Source: Tubulanus polymorphus (Eukaryota > Nemertea > Palaeonemertea > Tubulaniformes > Tubulanidae). Taken from it: a stretch of DNA of 64,000 nucleotides. How positions within the stretch are numbered: position 1 is the stretch's first letter; each line of letters opens with the position of its first letter. Positions 57,651 to 64,000 of this stretch are shown piece by piece. The DNA is taken from contig NC_134030.1 in NCBI RefSeq assembly GCF_964204645.1, positions 12,522,278 to 12,586,277 of the forward strand, written 5' to 3'. The position numbers and the translations under genes are program-made. The notes beneath the pieces are model-generated. The model was not told where the DNA came from and ran no database searches. It saw only the letters and a list, made by a program, of their open reading frames with translations.

Positions 57651-58979
57651 CGTTATTTTAGTTATGTCGTTTTGTCATAATGTCGCCCTCATTTGCATAT
57701 ACGTGTTTTTTTACACATGGCCCTTATCAGCCACCATACTAAAGCCTTAAGGTCGCGTAAAACTCGATAAACACTTCAAGGGACACAGCGAACGATCTCC
57801 TTTCCCCCACAGCGAACGCTTAACCTAGTAGAGGCTACTAGCCTATGTAGGCCTATGTATATGCGTAGGCCTAACATCCAGACAGATTGGTCTTAGGCCT
57901 ATTGAATAACTACCCACCTAAATATCGTAAATTTTGTTTTGAAGTTCAATCCAATGAGTCCGTTAATAAACGCAACAATTATACTGTGTCTGTTTGAGAC
58001 AGTAAAGCTCAGTTCCAGTAGGCCTAAAGCCGCGTCAAACTCGATAAACACTTCAAGCGACACATCGAACGATCCCCCTTCCCCCACAGCGAACGCTTAC
58101 TCCGAATGTCAAGTGTGAGTCCAGCATACGGAAAGGATTGTGTTATATACTTGTATTTAGTAAATACCTTGTGCATTTGACAATGATCGGTATGTACTGT
58201 AGGAAATATAGAGTATTGATGGTATTGATATAGAGGTTGAAGCCCGCGGCCGAATAAAGTAATATATTCTTTTATTTTGATACCTCGTCGACATAACAGC
58301 TTTTCTCCGCTATATCTCTTCGGCGTGTTTCGTTTAGGCCTACGACTCCCCGGTACACTTATGATTTATCTTAGTAAATACACGGTTAATTTGATAAAGA
58401 AAAATAGGTATTGCTAAACTAATTGCAAGACGCCAGCAGCCAAATCACTGGTAGTAATAAATTAATTTGTACTCGATTTGATTCCCATGATGAGGTGAAA
58501 CTCGTAGCTGATCCCCGGAACGACGATGTAGTGACACACGTCGATTCGTCGATGTTTACGGCTCGACAGTGCTTTTAAAATCTAAAGTAGGTAATTTCCT
58601 GTATATCGGTAATACGATTTGATAAGGAAAATGGGCTATTGTTAAAATTAGTTTTTATAAACCGCGACAGAATGTGCAATCTTTGGGTAATAAATTTGTT
58701 AATTTATGCTTGAATTGATAATTGATGTGACAAGAAACGTGCGGTAGATTTCGGAAAGAGGACTTAGAAAAACATGTCGGCTCTTTGAATGGGGCTCAAT
58801 TTTCGATGTTTACGGCCCGACAGTGCTTTTGTAACGATGATTCTTCAAAATACGCACGGGGTATTTGTAGATCGAAGTGAGCTGAATGATATCAGACGGA
58901 TTGTATCGACAACAGCGTCAAGGTAACAAAGCTTTTGTTCTTTTAGTAAAAATAGTGTGGAAGAAAATAATAATAATAA

Positions 58980-59147
58980 TAATCACGCGGATATCAATAG
59001 GGTTTTCTGTGAAATAACAGAAAACCCTAATAATCACGCGAATTTCAATAGGGTTTTCTGTGAAGACACAGAAAACCCTAATAATGATAAGAAACACGCG
59101 AATCTCAATAGGGTTTTCTGTGATGTAACAGAAAACCCTAATAATTT
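58980..59147. repeat. Three AGGGTTTTCTGT hairpin units (unit 1)
   Basis: Three successive hairpins with 12- or 13-bp perfect arms (for example 58999-59010 with 59017-59028) separated by AATAATCACGCG-type linkers. In the middle unit the stem is one pair longer (AGGGTTTTCTGTG / CACAGAAAACCCT). Confidence 0.8.
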
Positions 59148-59852
59148 CATTTGTATAGTGCCCTTTCCGTTGTGTAAAAATTTTTAACGGCGCCATTGAT
59201 AGCTAAACTTTATATGCAGCTTTGAACAGGATTTAGGTTTGCATCTGAATGACAGAACTGATGTCTCTGAAAGGAGTGATGGTGGTAGAGAATTCCAGAA
59301 CATGGCATGAGCAACAACTTTGTAACTGATTGCAGTTACAAAATATGCATAAGTACCAATATGAATAGATAAATTGTATAAGATTTAATATTTAACTCCA
59401 CTCCAAGGCAAGAACAAAAGATTGGGTGATCCCATTGCTATGTGATATGTATCCCATGAGCGTGCTAATGATAATCAAATATTAAGACTAGAATTCAAAA
59501 AGCTATAGACATTTTCCTCTGAAAGTCTTTTTCCATCTACGGATGAGGATCTGATATACTAAAGATCTCCTCCCAAAGAACACAAATGACAAATTTCAAT
59601 AGAAAATAGCGACTTATGAGGTAGGAAGCTACAAGCCTCGAAATTCTGGCCAAAATAGATCTTTTGGGCACAGAAGGTGACAGGATGGCTATCGGTGGCT
59701 GATTGACCTAATTTTACTTAAGATCATGGGCCCTTAAGGGATAAAGTACAGGGAAAATGTTTTTATCAACTACACTCTTATATTGAAGCAACGTATGCTA
59801 GCAATATAAGATGGGTCACCTCTGGAGAGGGTGCGAAAAAGGTTATCATGTA

Positions 59853-60636
59853 GAAGTCCAGGGAGACACCATGCCCACTTGGGAAGTGGTTTCAAATGCT
59901 CAACAATCTAACAATTTCAATATTCAACGCCCCCTGGTGGCCATATACAAAAACCAATGACCTTGAAACTCACCACAATCATACAACACGTTAAGCTACA
60001 ACTTTCTAATTCATTGCGGTAACAAAATATGCTTAGGTATCAATATAATGTGGAAAAACTTTTCCCACCTACGAATGAGTACTGATGACACCAAGATGGC
60101 CGCCAATTGCGTCATAATTGGCTGATCAAAAATACCTGTCCCAGGTATAAAACATCCCTTTCCAAAGAATACCCATCAGCAATTGCAATGTGAAATGGCA
60201 AACCAGTAGGAAGCTACAGGACTCAGAATTCAGGCCAAAATTGACATTTTTGGGCACTTAAAAAGTCATAGGACGGCCATCTTCAATCCGATCGACCCAA
60301 TTTTGTTATGCTGATGGGCCCTGTATTCAAATATATACGAACCATCAAGGTAATTGATCAAAGCGTCTTCAAAATTTCCCTCAAAAAGTTCAAAAATGTG
60401 TAAAAAGTGCTGATTTTGGCGAACAACAATGGCTGCCAGTCGGCCATCTTGAATCTGAGAGGGCCTGTTTTTGGGCTGAAGATGTGTCTAGGGTAGATAC
60501 ATGTGTAACCCAAAAATCAAGACATTCCATTGAAGCGTCTTCAAAACTTCCCAAAATAACTGGCGGACGAACGTCTGGACGGACGAAAAGTGAACGCAAT
60601 AGCCCGCTGGGGCTTAAGTACCAAGTGGGCTTAAAA
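59853..60636 (+). mobile_element. DINE-1/pearl-like element, copy 9
   Basis: Left end agtccagggagacaccatgc, one core unit (ccccctggtggccatatac), full right region, reduced microsatellite (ctggacggacg) and terminal hairpin ending caagtgggcttaaaa. Confidence 0.75.
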
Positions 60637-61606
60637 GTCGTTTATCCTTACATAAATCCAGCCAGCTAAGCAATGGCTATGTACGAGAAATGTATTGAGG
60701 GAAATTTCCCCCACAGCGAACGCTTACTCCGAATGTCAAGTGTGAGTCCAGCATACGGAAAGGATTGTGTTATATACTTGTATTTAGTAAATACCTTGTG
60801 CATTTGACAATGATCGGTATGTACTGTAGGAAATATAGAGTATTGATGGTATTGATATAGAGGTTGAAGCCCGCGGCCGAATAAAGTAATATATTCTTTT
60901 ATTTTGATACCTCGTCGACATAACAGCTTTTCTCCGCTATATCTCTTCGGCGTGTTTCGTTTAGGCCTACGACTCCCCGGTACACTTATGATTTATCTTA
61001 GTAAATACACGGTTAATTTGATAAAGAAAAATAGGTATTGCTAAACTAATTGCAAGACGCCAGCAGCCAAATCACTGGTAGTAATAAATTAATTTGTACT
61101 CGATTTGATTCCCATGATGAGGTGAAACTCGTAGCTGATCCCCGGAACGACGATGTAGTGACACACGTCGATTCGTCGATGTTTACGGCTCGACAGTGCT
61201 TTTAAAATCTAAAGTAGGTAATTTCCTGTATATCGGTAATACGATTTGATAAGGAAAATGGGCTATTGTTAAAATTAGTTTTTATAAACCGCGACAGAAT
61301 GTGCAATCTTTGGGTAATAAATTTGTTAATTTATGCTTGAATTGATAATTGATGTGACAAGAAACGTGCGGTAGATTTCGGAAAGAGGACTTAGAAAAAC
61401 ATGTCGGCTCTTTGAATGGGGCTCAATTTTCGATGTTTACGGCCCGACAGTGCTTTTGTAACGATGATTCTTCAAAATACGCACGGGGTATTTGTAGATC
61501 GAAGTGAGCTGAATGATATCAGACGGATTGTATCGACAACAGCGTCAAGGTAACAAAGCTTTTGTTCTTTTAGTAAAAATAGTGTGGAAGAAAATAATAA
61601 TAATAA

Positions 61607-61774
61607 TAATCACGCGGATATCAATAGGGTTTTCTGTGAAATAACAGAAAACCCTAATAATCACGCGAATTTCAATAGGGTTTTCTGTGAAGACACAGAA
61701 AACCCTAATAATGATAAGAAACACGCGAATCTCAATAGGGTTTTCTGTGATGTAACAGAAAACCCTAATAATTT
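61607..61774. repeat. Three AGGGTTTTCTGT hairpin units (unit 2)
   Basis: Second tandem copy of the hairpin cluster at 58980-59147, displaced by exactly 2,627 bp. Confidence 0.8.
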
Positions 61775-62479
61775 CATTTGTATAGTGCCCTTTCCGTTGT
61801 GTAAAAATTTTTAACGGCGCCATTGATAGCTAAACTTTATATGCAGCTTTGAACAGGATTTAGGTTTGCATCTGAATGACAGAACTGATGTCTCTGAAAG
61901 GAGTGATGGTGGTAGAGAATTCCAGAACATGGCATGAGCAACAACTTTGTAACTGATTGCAGTTACAAAATATGCATAAGTACCAATATGAATAGATAAA
62001 TTGTATAAGATTTAATATTTAACTCCACTCCAAGGCAAGAACAAAAGATTGGGTGATCCCATTGCTATGTGATATGTATCCCATGAGCGTGCTAATGATA
62101 ATCAAATATTAAGACTAGAATTCAAAAAGCTATAGACATTTTCCTCTGAAAGTCTTTTTCCATCTACGGATGAGGATCTGATATACTAAAGATCTCCTCC
62201 CAAAGAACACAAATGACAAATTTCAATAGAAAATAGCGACTTATGAGGTAGGAAGCTACAAGCCTCGAAATTCTGGCCAAAATAGATCTTTTGGGCACAG
62301 AAGGTGACAGGATGGCTATCGGTGGCTGATTGACCTAATTTTACTTAAGATCATGGGCCCTTAAGGGATAAAGTACAGGGAAAATGTTTTTATCAACTAC
62401 ACTCTTATATTGAAGCAACGTATGCTAGCAATATAAGATGGGTCACCTCTGGAGAGGGTGCGAAAAAGGTTATCATGTA

Positions 62480-63263
62480 GAAGTCCAGGGAGACACCATG
62501 CCCACTTGGGAAGTGGTTTCAAATGCTCAACAATCTAACAATTTCAATATTCAACGCCCCCTGGTGGCCATATACAAAAACCAATGACCTTGAAACTCAC
62601 CACAATCATACAACACGTTAAGCTACAACTTTCTAATTCATTGCGGTAACAAAATATGCTTAGGTATCAATATAATGTGGAAAAACTTTTCCCACCTACG
62701 AATGAGTACTGATGACACCAAGATGGCCGCCAATTGCGTCATAATTGGCTGATCAAAAATACCTGTCCCAGGTATAAAACATCCCTTTCCAAAGAATACC
62801 CATCAGCAATTGCAATGTGAAATGGCAAACCAGTAGGAAGCTACAGGACTCAGAATTCAGGCCAAAATTGACATTTTTGGGCACTTAAAAAGTCATAGGA
62901 CGGCCATCTTCAATCCGATCGACCCAATTTTGTTATGCTGATGGGCCCTGTATTCAAATATATACGAACCATCAAGGTAATTGATCAAAGCGTCTTCAAA
63001 ATTTCCCTCAAAAAGTTCAAAAATGTGTAAAAAGTGCTGATTTTGGCGAACAACAATGGCTGCCAGTCGGCCATCTTGAATCTGAGAGGGCCTGTTTTTG
63101 GGCTGAAGATGTGTCTAGGGTAGATACATGTGTAACCCAAAAATCAAGACATTCCATTGAAGCGTCTTCAAAACTTCCCAAAATAACTGGCGGACGAACG
63201 TCTGGACGGACGAAAAGTGAACGCAATAGCCCGCTGGGGCTTAAGTACCAAGTGGGCTTAAAA
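62480..63263 (+). mobile_element. DINE-1/pearl-like element, copy 10
   Basis: Identical tandem-duplicate of copy 9, displaced by 2,627 bp. Confidence 0.75.
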
Positions 63264-64000
63264 GTCGTTTATCCTTACATAAATCCAGCCAGCTAAGCAA
63301 TGGCTATGTACGAGAAATGTATTGAGGGAAATTTCCCCCACAGCGAACGCTTACTCCGAATGTCAAGTGTGAGTCCAGCATACGGAAAGGATTGTGTTAT
63401 ATACTTGTATTTAGTAAATACCTTGTGCATTTGACAATGATCGGTATGTACTGTAGGAAATATAGAGTATTGATGGTATTGATATAGAGGTTGAAGCCCG
63501 CGGCCGAATAAAGTAATATATTCTTTTATTTTGATACCTCGTCGACATAACAGCTTTTCTCCGCTATATCTCTTCGGCGTGTTTCGTTTAGGCCTACGAC
63601 TCCCCGGTACACTTATGATTTATCTTAGTAAATACACGGTTAATTTGATAAAGAAAAATAGGTATTGCTAAACTAATTGCAAGACGCCAGCAGCCAAATC
63701 ACTGGTAGTAATAAATTAATTTGTACTCGATTTGATTCCCATGATGAGGTGAAACTCGTAGCTGATCCCCGGAACGACGATGTAGTGACACACGTCGATT
63801 CGTCGATGTTTACGGCTCGACAGTGCTTTTAAAATCTAAAGTAGGTAATTTCCTGTATATCGGTAATACGATTTGATAAGGAAAATGGGCTATTGTTAAA
63901 ATTAGTTTTTATAAACCGCGACAGAATGTGCAATCTTTGGGTAATAAATTTGTTAATTTATGCTTGAATTGATAATTGATGTGACAAGAAACGTGCGGTA

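Larger units (their letters stand above)
54977..59150 (+). mobile_element. Composite palindrome-family unit: module 1 + satellite + module 2 + hairpins
   Basis: The most complete directional copy. Module 1 (54977-56100) has an RT fragment at 55034-55275 and the TTCGAACGAAAAA-rich zone. Satellite array D (56226-57650) follows, then module 2 (57755-58970), including both sequences that flank the centre of palindrome 2. Last comes (AAT)n and three hairpin units (58980-59145). No intact protein gene. I infer one element family from the repeated order of parts in several copies. Confidence 0.6.
58079..64000. repeat. 2,627-bp direct tandem repeat (two full copies and part of a third)
   Basis: Unit 1 58079-60705, unit 2 60706-63332, unit 3 63333 to window end. 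Every stretch compared is identical at an offset of 2,627 bp. Each unit holds part of module 2, three hairpins, about 700 bp of unassigned sequence and one DINE/pearl-like copy. The junction is ...gagggaaat|ttcccccacagcg. No gene is recognised in it. Confidence 0.92.

Noticed and set aside
58918-61823. ORFs with repeated RVFCEITENPNN-type peptides on both strands
   Set aside because: They read through the short hairpin units; both strands are open because the units are palindromic.
8186-63296. Recurring small ORFs beginning MSRVDTCVTQ or ending at a hairpin in the DINE/pearl-like copies
   Set aside because: They lie in the non-coding right region of the element, differ in frame and length between copies, and match no protein family.

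Overview
This window is nuclear DNA from an animal. It has AT-rich introns with canonical GT..AG junctions, two host genes cut into small exons, and very dense, mostly decayed transposable elements. DIRS-like and Ty3/Gypsy-like retrotransposons, pogo- and piggyBac-like MITEs, tRNA-derived SINE modules, and elements resembling the DINE-1/pearl (Helentron-related) families of insects and bivalves point to a non-vertebrate bilaterian, probably marine. I cannot fix the phylum from sequence alone.

Host genes. On the + strand, seven exons between 6632 and 30799 encode the C-terminal half (261 residues) of a choline/carnitine acyltransferase. It is most like peroxisomal carnitine octanoyl/acetyltransferase and ends in the peroxisomal targeting tripeptide SKL. 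The catalytic-histidine half must lie to the left of the window. On the - strand, six exons between 43948 and 36894 (plus a candidate 33-nt exon at 44017-44049) encode the C-terminal 304 residues of ASCC2, including its ubiquitin-binding CUE domain. The genes converge tail to tail, with about 6.1 kb between their stop codons.

Layout. 1-1249: flank with a SINE-like module inside short inverted repeats. 1250-6352: DIRS-like element with gag-like, RT-RNase H and tyrosine recombinase genes, all broken. 6632-7727: three acyltransferase exons. 7880-10155: about 150-bp tandem repeats interrupted by a DINE/pearl-like element. 10611-10689: exon 4. 12264-17449: decayed Ty3/Gypsy-like element on the - strand, with an SGNH-like fragment beyond its integrase end. 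17646-17739: exon 5. 19391-24360: two adjacent kilobase-scale palindromes whose first arm carries a piece of a non-LTR reverse transcriptase. 26960-27079 and 30673-30799: last two exons. 28095-37854: MITEs, SINE remains and a DINE/pearl-like copy. 36894-43948: ASCC2. 44267-57650: four arrays of a 31-bp satellite embedded in copies of the palindrome family. 58079-64000: a 2,627-bp unit in direct tandem, two full copies and part of a third.

The most unusual content is the composite palindrome family. One module starts with a short dyad (TAGCTGCAAAGCAGC) and an RT fragment. It is followed by a 31-bp satellite whose monomers contain the perfect dyad TTGTCGC-GG-GCGACAA, then by a second module ending at AAT microsatellites and short 12-13-bp-stem hairpins. 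Copies occur both as head-to-head palindromes and as single directional units.
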